The notes under the pieces: generated by a model | Database searches by the model: none | What the model was told of the DNA's origin: nothing | Seen by the model: only the letters and a program-made list of their open reading frames with translations | Source of the DNA: Bacillus halotolerans | Lineage (GTDB): Bacteria; Bacillota; Bacilli; Bacillales; Bacillaceae | Assembly: GCF_001517105.1 (NCBI RefSeq) | Contig: NZ_LPVF01000013.1 | Coordinates: forward strand, 1 to 64,000 | Direction of reading: 5' to 3' | DNA length: 64,000 nucleotides | In this document: one piece after another, positions 29,659 to 39,007 of the stretch | Numbering within the stretch: position 1 is the stretch's first letter | Layout: each line of letters begins with the position of its first letter | Made by a program: the position numbers and the translations under genes

Positions 29659-29717
29659 AGACAATTTGTTGTCTATATCATCATAGCACTTTGTTTCAAT
29701 TTGTCAACATATTGTCT
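29659..29717 (-). promoter_or_regulatory. Promoter of the MarR-ABC operon with two operators
   Basis: Read on the minus strand, TTGACA (29702-29707) and TATGAT (29680-29685) are spaced by 16 bp, a good sigma-A promoter. A perfect dyad AGACAATTTGTTGTCT (29659-29674) lies between promoter and RBS. A near copy, TTGTCAACATATTGTCT (29701-29717), covers the -35 box. Binding of the dimeric MarR protein to both would block transcription. Confidence 0.75.
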
Positions 29718-29759
29718 ATTTCATTTCAAAAAACTAACATCCTCGTTTGCAAAACATAC

Positions 29760-30060
29760 ACATATTGATCAATATGAAAAAGGTATATCATGGCTCGGCA
29801 ACGTATAGTTGATGAAGAAAAAGCATTGAAATCAGCCTTTTTTTTGAAGATCTAATTGAAGAGAAATACGGAGACCCTTAAATCGTCCTACAATGGTTGA
29901 GCCGTGCCCTGCAAAGATACACTTAAAAAAGGCATACAATCATGAGAGTTAAAAAGCGATATTCATGCAGAATGATCGCCCAAACTATTTATTGAGCGGA
30001 CTCCTAATGATGAAGTCCCATCCAGAACAATGATTTGCGCGGCACTCTGTAACTGAAACC
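29760..30060 (+). pseudogene. Possible gene relics between the MarR gene and yoaB
   Basis: A frame starting MARQRIVDEEKALKSA is broken in a run of T residues; the next frame continues FFEDLIEEKYGDP then stops. Further on, PKLFIERTPNDEVPSRTM is readable in another frame. The pieces look like decayed coding DNA but are too short to assign. Confidence 0.35.
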
Positions 30061-30077
30061 ATTGCTGAAAAAAATCA

Positions 30078-30108
30078 TAAAAAGCGCCCTCTTTCAGGGG
30101 CGCTTTTC
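30078..30108 (-). terminator. yoaB terminator
   Basis: AAAAAGCGCCCC/GGGGCGCTTTTT-type hairpin, T run on the minus strand, just past yoaB. Confidence 0.85.
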
Positions 30109-30109
30109 A

Positions 30110-31354
30110 TCAGGATGCATATTGAGGAGAAGTCTCTTTCTGTACTTCTTTTTCTTCAGGTAGCTTAATACATTTCGTCATGACTGCACTCGCAAGATAA
30201 AGCACCGCAAAAATCCAGACAACGCCTTGTGCACCGACGAGTCCGATGAACATCCAAGCTAAAGCAGGTCCGACAAATGCCGATAAGCCGGCTGCCAGGT
30301 TCAAAACGGACATGGCGGCTCCTTTGTCTTTTCCGGCAACTGTCGGCACGATCGCACCAATCGGCACGTAGCCTGCCAGCAAGCCGCCCCAGATAAAGCC
30401 GATGATGCTCACAACCGCCATATTCCCGCCTGAAAAAACAGGCGCATAGTATAATAAAACAGTGAAAATGCCGCAGCCGACTCCTCCAAACCAAATGACG
30501 GTGTTTTTCCATCCAAATTTATCACCGACAATTCCAAAAATGAGATTAAATACAATGTTGCCCAGAAAAATCGTTCCCCAAATCTGCAGCCACACATTAG
30601 TTGAAATGCCGTGCTGAGCCATGTGCATCGGCAAAAACACAGGGAAACCATATGTGCCGATGCTGTTGATGATTCTAATCATTCCTCCTGTCAGCACCCG
30701 CGGATTGGTAACAAGAATGGTAACCCCTTTTAAAAGCTCCTCCGCCGTTTCTGATCGTTTTCTTTTCTTCTTTTCAAACCGGTCTTTATTAATAAACAAC
30801 GCGAAGACTGCACCGAGGCATACCCAGAAAATAGAACTCCACAGCGTATTTAAATAACCAAACGTTTTAATTGCATAACTTGAATACCAAGCACCGAAAA
30901 CAAACATGCCCAGACAATACGCAATCCAAAACCAGCCGACAGCTGTGCTGAGCCTGTTCTGCGGTGTTCTGTAGATGACCCATGTCAAGAAGGAGTAAGC
31001 AAAAAGCGGGTATCCTAAGCCTTTAATAAAGTAAGTCACATACATGACAGGCAGATTTAGCTGTTCAAATCCGAAGACGATAAAAGCAGCTGTACCGATC
31101 ACATAAAACAACAACCCCATAAACATCGTCCGCTTTGCGCCAAATGCTTCCAGACATACACCCGAAAACCATGAAGCGATGGCCAGTGAAATGCCGTATA
31201 TACTAAAAATCGAAGCGGATTGCTGAACGGTGAGCCCATTTTCAATCAGAAAAGGACTGAGCCATCCTTGTTCAAGACCGTCTCCCATCATAAACAGCAC
31301 AACCCCTAAAAACCCCCATGCCAGCCGCTTCGGTATACCAATTTTATCTAACAT
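30110..31354 (-). CDS. yoaB: Major facilitator superfamily transporter
   Basis: A 414-residue transporter with twelve predicted transmembrane helices and a basic cytoplasmic loop in the middle (NKDRFEKKKRKRSETAEEL). It is the last gene of the yoaD-yoaC-yoaB group, whose leader carries a SAM riboswitch. The partners, a hydroxyacid dehydrogenase and a sugar kinase, suggest that it imports a hydroxyacid or a sugar-like compound. This is inference; family membership alone does not fix the substrate. Confidence 0.85.
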   Translation of the reverse strand: MLDKIGIPKRLAWGFLGVVLFMMGDGLEQGWLSPFLIENGLTVQQSASIFSIYGISLAIASWFSGVCLEAFGAKRTMFMGLLFYVIGTAAFIVFGFEQLNLPVMYVTYFIKGLGYPLFAYSFLTWVIYRTPQNRLSTAVGWFWIAYCLGMFVFGAWYSSYAIKTFGYLNTLWSSIFWVCLGAVFALFINKDRFEKKKRKRSETAEELLKGVTILVTNPRVLTGGMIRIINSIGTYGFPVFLPMHMAQHGISTNVWLQIWGTIFLGNIVFNLIFGIVGDKFGWKNTVIWFGGVGCGIFTVLLYYAPVFSGGNMAVVSIIGFIWGGLLAGYVPIGAIVPTVAGKDKGAAMSVLNLAAGLSAFVGPALAWMFIGLVGAQGVVWIFAVLYLASAVMTKCIKLPEEKEVQKETSPQYAS

Positions 31355-31447
31355 ATCTGTATCCTCCTTAGATGCTTATTTCAATTACCGTATTACCTCA
31401 CTAAAGTAAGAGAATGTATAATTCCTCAATTGGCGGCAAATTCCGCC

Positions 31448-32926
31448 TTATACTAATACCTTGTTTCCCGATGACGGCTCTAAACCTGAAAAGAAGCGTT
31501 GGACTTGCTTCCACTCCTCGTATAAAGTCATTTCTATCTGGCAATCCTGCGGTTCTATCACCCGAACACTTCCAGACATTTCTTCGGTCAATCTATAGGC
31601 CTCATTGCAAACCACAGCAGCACCAACGACTGATGCCTGACTGTACCCTTCTTTGACATAGATTTTTTTCTGAAGAAGATTGGCAATATATTGTGTAAAT
31701 GTTCTGCTTTGGAATCCGCCTCCGCATCCCCACACATAGTCACGATCAAACGGGGTGATCTCTGTTAAGATGTCGAAGTTCCATTTGATTGAACATGCAA
31801 TCTCCTGTAAGGCCGCGCGTACAAAATGCGCTCTGCTTAAATGGGCTGAAAGCGGTACATCAAAGAGAAAGCCGCCTTTCGTCAGGGCGTTTTTTTCTGT
31901 CGATAAATACGAGCCGAGGGAAGATACACATGCATGATCTTCCTTAGCAAGAGCAGCAATCTCTTCTTCCATCACATCGTACGGTTCATTCGGATAGAAA
32001 ATATCCTTTAATTTTTGAAAATTCAGACCCGTTACCCCGGGATTTGTCTCTGCAAGCCACTGTCCTTGATCTGTGTGGCAGTTCAGCCAGGCTTTATTTT
32101 GTCTGTCCTCATGAATTTCATCAATAATTTTGGTAATCGGTGTTGTCGTACCTGATACAATGACTGCGTCTCCCAGAGCAGCACCAGTGCTTTTGACAGC
32201 AAGCTGTGTATCTCCCCCACCCGCTATAACCTTCGCATGATGTGATAGTCCTAATTCTGCCGCATACTCATCTGTTATCGATCCAATGACTGTTCCCGCT
32301 CTTACTAGAGGCGGAAGAATGGATGGCGAGAAACCGAATATACCGCACATCTCTTCTGACCATGTATTTTGTTTTACATCAAACAGCAGCGTTTCCGTCG
32401 CCTGTGACGGTTCATATGTCAATACTCCGCTCAACTGATACGTCACCCAATCACTGATGCTTGTGAAGCTTGCAGTTTTTTCCCATAAGGAGGGCTGCCG
32501 GTGCTTTAAACCATAAAGCTTGAGCGCTGAAAAAAGCGCAGTCGGCAGACGGCCTGTTCGGCTGTATACTTCTTCCCGATTCGGTATGTTTTCCTCCCAC
32601 TCCCTGCCCCGATTGTCAATATTGGGCAGACCGAGGAAAGACTCACCATTTTGATCAAGCAGCACGATCCCCTGTCTTTGACTTGTTGAAGTGAGACCAA
32701 TAATTTCAATATGACGAGAACGAGAAATCGCACATTTAGCCAGATTCATGATTTGATTCCACAGCGCCTGTGGAGAAAAATAGCGGCTGTCCGGGTAAAG
32801 CGGCTCGGTCGTATATACAATGTCCTCCCGTTCAACCGTTTGAACGCTGCCCGACACACTTACGACCGCAACTCTTGCATTGCCAGTGCCAATGTCAAAT
32901 ACGAGATAACCTTTTTGTTTCATCAT
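31448..32926 (-). CDS. yoaC: FGGY family carbohydrate kinase
   Basis: A 492-residue kinase with the actin-like FGGY fold. It opens with YLVFDIGTGNARVAVV (phosphate 1 loop) and has SGTTTPITKI and WGCGGGFQSRTF in the C-terminal lobe, where the conserved nucleotide site lies. It resembles xylulokinases and gluconokinases but is clearly distinct from XylB in this window. It lies 17 nt after yoaD, so the two are coupled. Expected to phosphorylate a polyol or sugar acid linked to the substrate of YoaD. Confidence 0.87.
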   Translation of the reverse strand: MMKQKGYLVFDIGTGNARVAVVSVSGSVQTVEREDIVYTTEPLYPDSRYFSPQALWNQIMNLAKCAISRSRHIEIIGLTSTSQRQGIVLLDQNGESFLGLPNIDNRGREWEENIPNREEVYSRTGRLPTALFSALKLYGLKHRQPSLWEKTASFTSISDWVTYQLSGVLTYEPSQATETLLFDVKQNTWSEEMCGIFGFSPSILPPLVRAGTVIGSITDEYAAELGLSHHAKVIAGGGDTQLAVKSTGAALGDAVIVSGTTTPITKIIDEIHEDRQNKAWLNCHTDQGQWLAETNPGVTGLNFQKLKDIFYPNEPYDVMEEEIAALAKEDHACVSSLGSYLSTEKNALTKGGFLFDVPLSAHLSRAHFVRAALQEIACSIKWNFDILTEITPFDRDYVWGCGGGFQSRTFTQYIANLLQKKIYVKEGYSQASVVGAAVVCNEAYRLTEEMSGSVRVIEPQDCQIEMTLYEEWKQVQRFFSGLEPSSGNKVLV

Positions 32927-32943
32927 CCTGATGCCCCCTTTTC

Positions 32944-33966
32944 TTACACCTCAGCTTTAAGATCGTTTTTGTTATATAAAGTCGGAATATTGAGAGTTTT
33001 TTCATCCTTCCACTTTTTAAGCGCTTCGTTCAGTATGGTAACCTGATGATCCTCTACTTCAAATGTTGCTCCTGCTAAATGCGGTGTTGCCAGAACATTA
33101 GGCAATGAAATAAATTCATAATCCGATTGCTCTGGCGGCTCATGATAAAAAACGTCTAATATCGCACCCCTGATTTTACTTTCTTTCAGTACAGATAAAA
33201 GATCCTCTCGGTTTACCACGACAGCTCTTGATGTATTCACGAAAATGGCGCTCTCTTTCATCAAGTCAAAATACGTCCGATCAATGAGGCCAAGCGTAGC
33301 ATCTGTACGCGGCAGATGAACAGAAACGATATCACTATCTGAAAAAATCCTCTCCAGAGATACTTTTTCATATTGCGGATAATCGTGCTGTACGTATGGA
33401 TCGTAATACAAAACCTTGCAGTCAAACGCAGCCAGCAGTTTTGCAATTCTTTGCCCAACCGCTCCGAATCCGACCATACCCACGGTTTTTCCTGTTATTT
33501 CATTACCTTTGAATTTGGCATACGCCTGCAAATAATCGCTGTTCCATTTTCCATCCTTTAGCCATTGATTAGAGGTATTCGTGTGCCGGAGAAATGAAAT
33601 CACATTTCCAATAAACATTTCAGCAACAGCTTGTGCGTTGCGCCCAGGTGTATAGAAAACCGGAATGTCTCTGTTTGACGCTGCTGCTACATCAACATTG
33701 GAAGGCATTCCCCTGCATACTCCCACAAATGAAAGTTCCGGCATTGATGCAAACACATTCTCTGTCACCTGATCAAGCTCAGTAATCAAACCCGTCGCAT
33801 TTGTTTCTTTTAATAGCTGAATCAATTCATCTTCCCTGTATGCCCGGCCGTTCTCTTTCCAAGACTGATAAAAAACGGAACCGAACAATTCTTCAAGCTC
33901 TATTCGTCCTTCTTCGTTGTACGGTGCTGTAATCAAAACCGTCATGATCCAAAACATCCTTTTCAT
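32944..33966 (-). CDS. yoaD: D-isomer 2-hydroxyacid dehydrogenase
   Basis: A 340-residue NAD-dependent dehydrogenase of the phosphoglycerate dehydrogenase/formate dehydrogenase group. The Rossmann motif is GMVGFGAVGQRI (near residue 163). Catalytic residues fall in NTSRAVVV (Arg), FYHEPP (Glu) and TPHLAGAT (His). No ACT domain is present, so feedback by serine is unlikely. The start is uncertain: MKRMFWIMTVLITAP contains three in-frame ATG codons. It is the first gene behind a SAM-I riboswitch, so expression should rise when S-adenosylmethionine is low. Confidence 0.88.
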   Translation of the reverse strand: MKRMFWIMTVLITAPYNEEGRIELEELFGSVFYQSWKENGRAYREDELIQLLKETNATGLITELDQVTENVFASMPELSFVGVCRGMPSNVDVAAASNRDIPVFYTPGRNAQAVAEMFIGNVISFLRHTNTSNQWLKDGKWNSDYLQAYAKFKGNEITGKTVGMVGFGAVGQRIAKLLAAFDCKVLYYDPYVQHDYPQYEKVSLERIFSDSDIVSVHLPRTDATLGLIDRTYFDLMKESAIFVNTSRAVVVNREDLLSVLKESKIRGAILDVFYHEPPEQSDYEFISLPNVLATPHLAGATFEVEDHQVTILNEALKKWKDEKTLNIPTLYNKNDLKAEV

Positions 33967-33980
33967 CGTTATTTTTCACA

Positions 33981-34151
33981 AAAAAAATCTCTCTCCAAAG
34001 ATGGAAAGAGATTCATGTATAGGCGCACTCTGCCACAGACAGAAGCCGGTATAAACCTTACTTTCCTATCTTTCAAGCTGACGCTTGCTGGAATTGGCAC
34101 AATAATGTTGCCGAGGTTTCATAGGGCCAGTCCCTCCACCTCTCTTGATAG
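33981..34151 (-). promoter_or_regulatory. SAM-I (S-box) riboswitch upstream of yoaD
   Basis: On the minus strand CTATCAAGAGAGGTGGAGGG, then ACTGGCCC, ATGAAACCTCGGCAAC and a closing GATAG (34066-34070) form the classic S-box aptamer. It is followed by a rho-independent terminator, AATCTCTTTCC/GGAGAGAGATT plus eight T residues (33981-34014). High S-adenosylmethionine should favour the terminator and switch off yoaD, yoaC and yoaB. Confidence 0.95.
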
Positions 34152-34302
34152 AAAATGTTTTGTATGTAATTTTCAGAATTGAGAATACGTTAATCATAAA
34201 GAAGACCCAGATTGATGTCAATGTCTTTTTTTCAGAATTGACGTTATCATTCGAAATGTTATAATTCTTACAATATATCTAACTGGGGAGAGGAACTGGG
34301 CT

Positions 34303-36345
34303 ATGAAATCGTTTGCCACTCAACAAAACGGCATTTTTAAATCCGTTTGCTCACTGGACTGCCCGGACCAGTGCGGCTTGCTGGTACATAAAAAAGACGG
34401 GAAAATTGTAAAAGTGCAGGGTGATCCTGATCACCCCGTGACAGCCGGAAATATATGCAACAAAGTACGAAATATGGCTGAGCGCATCTATGATGAAAAG
34501 CGGCTGACGACTCCGCTGAAACGAACAGGTATAAAGGGCGAGGCAGAGTTTAAACCAATTTCTTGGGAAGAAGCGATTGACACCATCACATCCCGCTGGA
34601 AACAGCTGATTGATCAAGAAGGGGCTGAAAGCATATTGCCTTACAGCTTTTACGGCAATATGGGAAAATTAACGGCTGAAGGAATGGACCGCCGCTTTTT
34701 TTACCGCTTGGGTTCAAGCCAGCTTGAGCGGACGATTTGCAGCAAAGCCGGATCAGAGGGCTATAAATATACCATGGGTGTGAGTGCTGGAATCGATCCT
34801 GAAGAAACAATCCATACGAAACTGTTTATCTTTTGGGGAATTAACGCAGTCAGCACAAATATGCATCAAATTACAATCGCCCAAAAAGCACGAAAAAAAG
34901 GCGCAAAAATTATTGTGATTGATGTGCATAAAAATCAGACAGGGCGTCTAGCAGACTGGTTTATTCCTATAAAACCCGGTACCGACAGCGCGCTTGCCCT
35001 CGGCATCATGCACATTTTATTTAAAGAAAATCTTCACGATGAAGCGTTTCTTTCAGAATATACAGTCGGCTATGAAGAACTTCGCGAGCATGCGAAACAG
35101 TATCATCCAGAAAAGGTATCCCTGATCACTGGTATCAGTACCGACGATATCTATCAGCTGGCAAAAATGTATGGTGAAACCTCCCCTTCCTTTATCAGAA
35201 TCGGAAACGGCCTTCAGCATCATGACAACGGCGGAATGATTGTAAGAACAATTGCCTGTCTTCCGGCGATTACCGGTCAATGGCTGCATACAGGAGGCGG
35301 TGCCATCAAACATAACAGCGGAATTTTAGAATATAATACCACCGCGCTTCAGCGTCCTGATTTACTGAAAGGCCGCACACCAAGATCGTTTAATATGAAC
35401 CAGCTGGGCAGAGTTCTTCTGGAAACAGACCCTCCTGTTCGCTCCCTCTTTATTTATGGGACGAATCCAGCCGTTGTGGCGCCAGAAGCGAACAAAGTCA
35501 GACAAGGCCTCCTGCGGGATGACTTGTTCACCGTGGTTCATGATTTGTTTTTAACAGAAACGGCCAAATATGCGGACATTGTACTGCCCGCTGCATCTGC
35601 TTTTGAAAATACTGATTTTTACACCTCATACTGGCATCATTACATTCAGCTGCAGCAGCCGGTTATTGAGAAATACGGGGAAAGTAAGTCTAATACTGAG
35701 GTATTCCGGTTATTGGCTGAGGCAATGGGATTTACGGATCAGGAGCTCAAAGATTCAGATGAAGACTTAATCCGGCAGGCGCTTCACCACCCCGATAATC
35801 CTTATTTAGCAGAAATTACTTATGAAACACTTACTGAACGTTCATTTATGAAGGCCAAGCGTGAAAAGCCGCTGTTTCCGGGTAAATTGCCGACACCGAG
35901 CGGAAAAATAGAATTATATTCAGAAAAAATGAAACAATCCGGTTTCCCGCCGTTACCGACCCATACGCCGCTTGCGCCGGATCATGAATACCCGTTTATG
36001 TATGTTCCCGGGCCGAATCATAATTTCTTAAACTCAACGTTTTCCAATAATGCAAAGCACGTCAAACTTGAAAAGACACCGAAACTCTTTATCAACACGA
36101 AAGATGCCGAAAAACACGGCATCACTGATGGTGAAGCCGTACGGATTTGCAACAGCCGAGGTGAGTGTGAACTAACCGCCGCAGTCGGAGAACAAGTGCT
36201 GCCCGGTGTTGTCGTCAGTCAAGGATTATGGGCAGATGAACCAGGCAAAAATCAGCTTGTTAACGCCCTGACCCCCGACCGCTTGTCTGATATGGGCGGA
36301 GGCGCCACTTTTTTCTCAGGCCGAGTGCAGATTGAAAAAGCATAG
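34303..36345 (+). CDS. yoaE: Molybdopterin oxidoreductase (formate dehydrogenase/DMSO reductase family)
   Basis: A 680-residue enzyme of the DMSO reductase family. The N-terminal [4Fe-4S] site is visible as CSLDCPDQCG with a fourth cysteine in NICNK. Further stretches match the Mo-bis-MGD cofactor domains, including FIRIGNGLQHHDNGG and GTNPAVVAPE. The likely metal-ligand region, near residue 146 (CSKAGSEGYKY), includes a cysteine. It has no Tat signal, so it should be cytosolic. It is divergent from yoaD, with the riboswitch between them. The substrate is unknown. Confidence 0.87.
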   Translation: MKSFATQQNGIFKSVCSLDCPDQCGLLVHKKDGKIVKVQGDPDHPVTAGNICNKVRNMAERIYDEKRLTTPLKRTGIKGEAEFKPISWEEAIDTITSRWKQLIDQEGAESILPYSFYGNMGKLTAEGMDRRFFYRLGSSQLERTICSKAGSEGYKYTMGVSAGIDPEETIHTKLFIFWGINAVSTNMHQITIAQKARKKGAKIIVIDVHKNQTGRLADWFIPIKPGTDSALALGIMHILFKENLHDEAFLSEYTVGYEELREHAKQYHPEKVSLITGISTDDIYQLAKMYGETSPSFIRIGNGLQHHDNGGMIVRTIACLPAITGQWLHTGGGAIKHNSGILEYNTTALQRPDLLKGRTPRSFNMNQLGRVLLETDPPVRSLFIYGTNPAVVAPEANKVRQGLLRDDLFTVVHDLFLTETAKYADIVLPAASAFENTDFYTSYWHHYIQLQQPVIEKYGESKSNTEVFRLLAEAMGFTDQELKDSDEDLIRQALHHPDNPYLAEITYETLTERSFMKAKREKPLFPGKLPTPSGKIELYSEKMKQSGFPPLPTHTPLAPDHEYPFMYVPGPNHNFLNSTFSNNAKHVKLEKTPKLFINTKDAEKHGITDGEAVRICNSRGECELTAAVGEQVLPGVVVSQGLWADEPGKNQLVNALTPDRLSDMGGGATFFSGRVQIEKA

Positions 36346-36380
36346 AAACCGTCCAGAGCTTGCTCTGGCGTTTTTTTGTG
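36346..36380 (+). terminator. yoaE terminator
   Basis: CCGTCCAGAGC-TT-GCTCTGGCG followed by TTTTTTT, right after the stop codon. Confidence 0.85.
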
Positions 36381-36456
36381 TACACAGTCAACAAAAATGA
36401 AACCAATGATATAGATTGACCGTATAACATGACGATTACATAATGGAGGCATACAC

Positions 36457-36753
36457 ATGGACGTTTTTTTAGGAATCGGTATTGCATTGGCTGGATATTT
36501 TATCGGAGAAGGATTAAAGCATATTAACAACCCAAAAGCTAACGAAAAAAATGACATCATGCTGATTAAAGAACGAGATATTCACTTTTACATCGGGCAT
36601 TTTTTAGGAATAACCCAAGCGGAGGCGAAACTCTTAGCAAAGGATCTCACAGACCTCCCTCATATCGAAATAAACGGAAAAAGATATGTGCAAAAACATA
36701 TCTTAAGAGAATGGGTATTAACATTAGGAGAGAAACAACAAGCGAAAGATTAA
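36457..36753 (+). CDS. yoaF: Small membrane-anchored protein YoaF
   Basis: A 98-residue protein. The first 20 residues (VFLGIGIALAGYFIGEGL) form one membrane helix; the rest is a small soluble domain ending in NGKRYVQKHILREW, which reads like a winged helix or excisionase-type DNA-binding module (acts on a short helix-turn pattern HFLGITQAEAKLLAKDL). RBS is ATGGAGG. Function unknown. It matches YoaF by position. Confidence 0.75.
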   Translation: MDVFLGIGIALAGYFIGEGLKHINNPKANEKNDIMLIKERDIHFYIGHFLGITQAEAKLLAKDLTDLPHIEINGKRYVQKHILREWVLTLGEKQQAKD

Positions 36754-37141
36754 TGCGGATTTTTCAATAAGACGAGCTATAAAATTTCTTTTCCAAACAC
36801 AACAAAAAGCAGGATTGGAAACGCTTTTTGATGAATTTATTGGTTCTTTAGTTATTTATTTAATTTGAAACCAATCAACACATTAACGAAAGCATCTCAC
36901 ATATGCAAATATTGATTTTTACTTATCAAGTATAGGTATTGCTGTCTTTGGTAGAGGGGTTGCCAAATGAATACAGAGTCACCATCTAGTATCCAAGTAG
37001 CTGAAAGACAAAGACCAGTCGCAGGATTCGTTTAGCCCTTTTTCTTGAGCAGGACTTTTCATTTGAAATGTTCCTCTACCATTGCTGTGCCAACTTGTAA
37101 GCAAGTCAAAACATTCTTATTTCATAATCATTTGCACGTAT
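36754..37141. other. Gap where yoaG-yoaI lie in strain 168
   Basis: Between yoaF and yoaJ strain 168 has, as I recall, yoaG, yoaH and yoaI. None is recognisable here. A 22-codon frame (MNTESPSSIQVAERQRPVAG, from 36967) is readable but has no clear RBS. I see no other structure. Confidence 0.45.
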
Positions 37142-37180
37142 AAAAAAACGTCGGAAAATTTAGATTTTCCGACGTTTTTC
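37142..37180 (-). terminator. yoaJ terminator
   Basis: AAAACGTCGGAAAAT/ATTTTCCGACGTTTTT hairpin; could act in both directions. Confidence 0.88.
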
Positions 37181-37187
37181 AAAGGTT

Positions 37188-37892
37188 TTATTCAGGAAAC
37201 TGAACATGCCCGGGAACTGTGTACGCCCCAGATGTTCCGTTTGCAGGAAGCTTTGGAATCGTGTCTTTTACAACTTTTCCTCGAATGTCAGTGATTCTGA
37301 CTTTAAGAGAGCCCGTTCCTAAATTGGTGCTGAGGAAATGATTATAGTCCGTTTTCTCCATGTTGATCCACTTTCCGTCTTTGTAGTATTCCATTTTCAT
37401 AACGGGATACTTGTGGTTTCTAACTTGGATTGCCGCCCACCACTGGCTGCTGCCTTCTTTAATCCGGTATGTGAAATTGCCAGTGATTGGCGCTTTGATC
37501 ACACGCCATTTGATTTTGATTTTTCCATCTTTCATAGCACCGATTTTGCTGAAGGCATTGGGTGAAAGATCAAGGGCTCCTGGGGCACCCTCAGGATATA
37601 GATCGGTAACATAGACGATCGTCTTCCCCTTTGGCCCTTCCACTTCAAGATAAGAGCCGGCAAGAGCTGCTTTCACACCGCCGTAATTAAGATCTTTTGG
37701 GTTAATTGCCGTAATCTCCATGTCAGATGGAATGGGGTCAAGAAGGAAAGCCCCTCCTGAATAGCCTGATCCGGTATAGGATGCATAGCCTTCGTGCAAA
37801 TCGTTATAGGCTGCCGAAGCCTGCGGGCAAAAACAAAGAATCATCAACATAACCACGCTAATAACAGCACTGATCTTCTTTTTCATAGACAT
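37188..37892 (-). CDS. yoaJ: Bacterial expansin EXLX1
   Basis: A 234-residue secreted protein with a signal peptide ending near ASA (residue 28). Domain 1 is a double-psi beta barrel related to GH45 enzymes but non-catalytic, with the conserved acidic residues in YVTDLYPEG and GALDLSPNAF. Domain 2 is a carbohydrate-binding module (CBM63) with surface aromatic residues (SSQWWAAIQ, MEYYKDGKWI) that bind cellulose. The match to remembered B. subtilis YoaJ is close. It loosens plant cell walls and helps root colonisation (established knowledge). Confidence 0.97.
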   Translation of the reverse strand: MSMKKKISAVISVVMLMILCFCPQASAAYNDLHEGYASYTGSGYSGGAFLLDPIPSDMEITAINPKDLNYGGVKAALAGSYLEVEGPKGKTIVYVTDLYPEGAPGALDLSPNAFSKIGAMKDGKIKIKWRVIKAPITGNFTYRIKEGSSQWWAAIQVRNHKYPVMKMEYYKDGKWINMEKTDYNHFLSTNLGTGSLKVRITDIRGKVVKDTIPKLPANGTSGAYTVPGHVQFPE

Positions 37893-38167
37893 CCTCCTAA
37901 TCCAAATTTCGAATGAGAATCATTATCATTGTAATACTCATTCGATATGGATTGAAAGAGGACATAGATTCATAGATTGATTTATGTCTAATTCACTATT
38001 CTATATCTATCAAAGGGTGCATTTTATACGACTATGCAATACTTATGTTCAGATGCACATATGAGCCAAAATTCTTGTTTCATTAATATGGATAGCTATA
38101 GTGAGGATCTGAAGTATATCAGCTCAAAAAATTCCCATCCCCGCTTGAAATCGCAAGCGGGAGAATT

Positions 38168-38875
38168 TCACTTTACTTTTTGCAACTTGGCCAGAGCAGT
38201 AAGTATAATACCTAAAATGAGCACAATCGGAACCCAAATAATGATGTAATGAAAATGCGGTTCTGCAAAAGCTACAATAATAGCCCCCATACAATATAAT
38301 ATGATGGCCAGCGCCCTTAACACAGCATCTCTCAAGAATGTTTTATTCTGTTTAGAGAAAAACAACCGGCCGGAAAGATCCTCTAAAAGAGAAGCCAATG
38401 TTCCGGTCAAAACAGTTGAAGAAATGCCTGCAATCCCCAGTTGTTTAGCTGCTGTTGTTTGTATCCCCATGGCAATACTCAAAAGGATAATAAGGATGTA
38501 TACGGGAACGAAAGCAGAAGATATTGAAAGACAAGCAAAAACAAATAAAATGAATGCTTCAATTGCCAGAGCTTTTGTTACAGCGGATGGCCAAAATGTT
38601 TTCTCTGCCTTTCCAACAATGATTGTTGAAATAATCACCCCAAATATGAAACCGATTAGCGCAGTCAGAGAATGAAAAACAGTGACCTGAAGAGATTTTC
38701 CGATCGCTAATCCCAATAAAACGATATTTCCGGTCATATTAGCAGTGAAGACGTGTCCTAGGCTTAAATAGCCGATCACATCCACGATTCCCGCTGTTAA
38801 ACAAAGAAGTGAAAGCAAGGTGTTTCGATATGCTGAAGCAGTCAATGGTGTATCAATCCTTTCGTGTTGTTCCAA
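38168..38875 (-). CDS. yoaK: DUF1275 membrane protein
   Basis: A 235-residue protein with six or seven predicted transmembrane helices. The motif CLTAGIVDVIGYLSLGHVFTANMTGNIV near the N-terminus is the mark of the DUF1275 (YoaK) family, whose function is not established. It stands alone between yoaJ and pelB. A hairpin, TCCCGCTTGC/GCAAGCGGGA (38137-38163), follows the stop codon and probably ends transcription. Confidence 0.85.
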   Translation of the reverse strand: MEQHERIDTPLTASAYRNTLLSLLCLTAGIVDVIGYLSLGHVFTANMTGNIVLLGLAIGKSLQVTVFHSLTALIGFIFGVIISTIIVGKAEKTFWPSAVTKALAIEAFILFVFACLSISSAFVPVYILIILLSIAMGIQTTAAKQLGIAGISSTVLTGTLASLLEDLSGRLFFSKQNKTFLRDAVLRALAIILYCMGAIIVAFAEPHFHYIIIWVPIVLILGIILTALAKLQKVK

Positions 38876-39007
38876 TTGTAACTCTTTTATTTGACATCAA
38901 AAACATATAAAATCCCGGTTTTGATCAGGAATATAGACTCTATTCTTACTTTTGTCCAACTGTAATAATAATCCATATGAATTTATTTCAATTTGAAAGG
39001 AAGCTGA

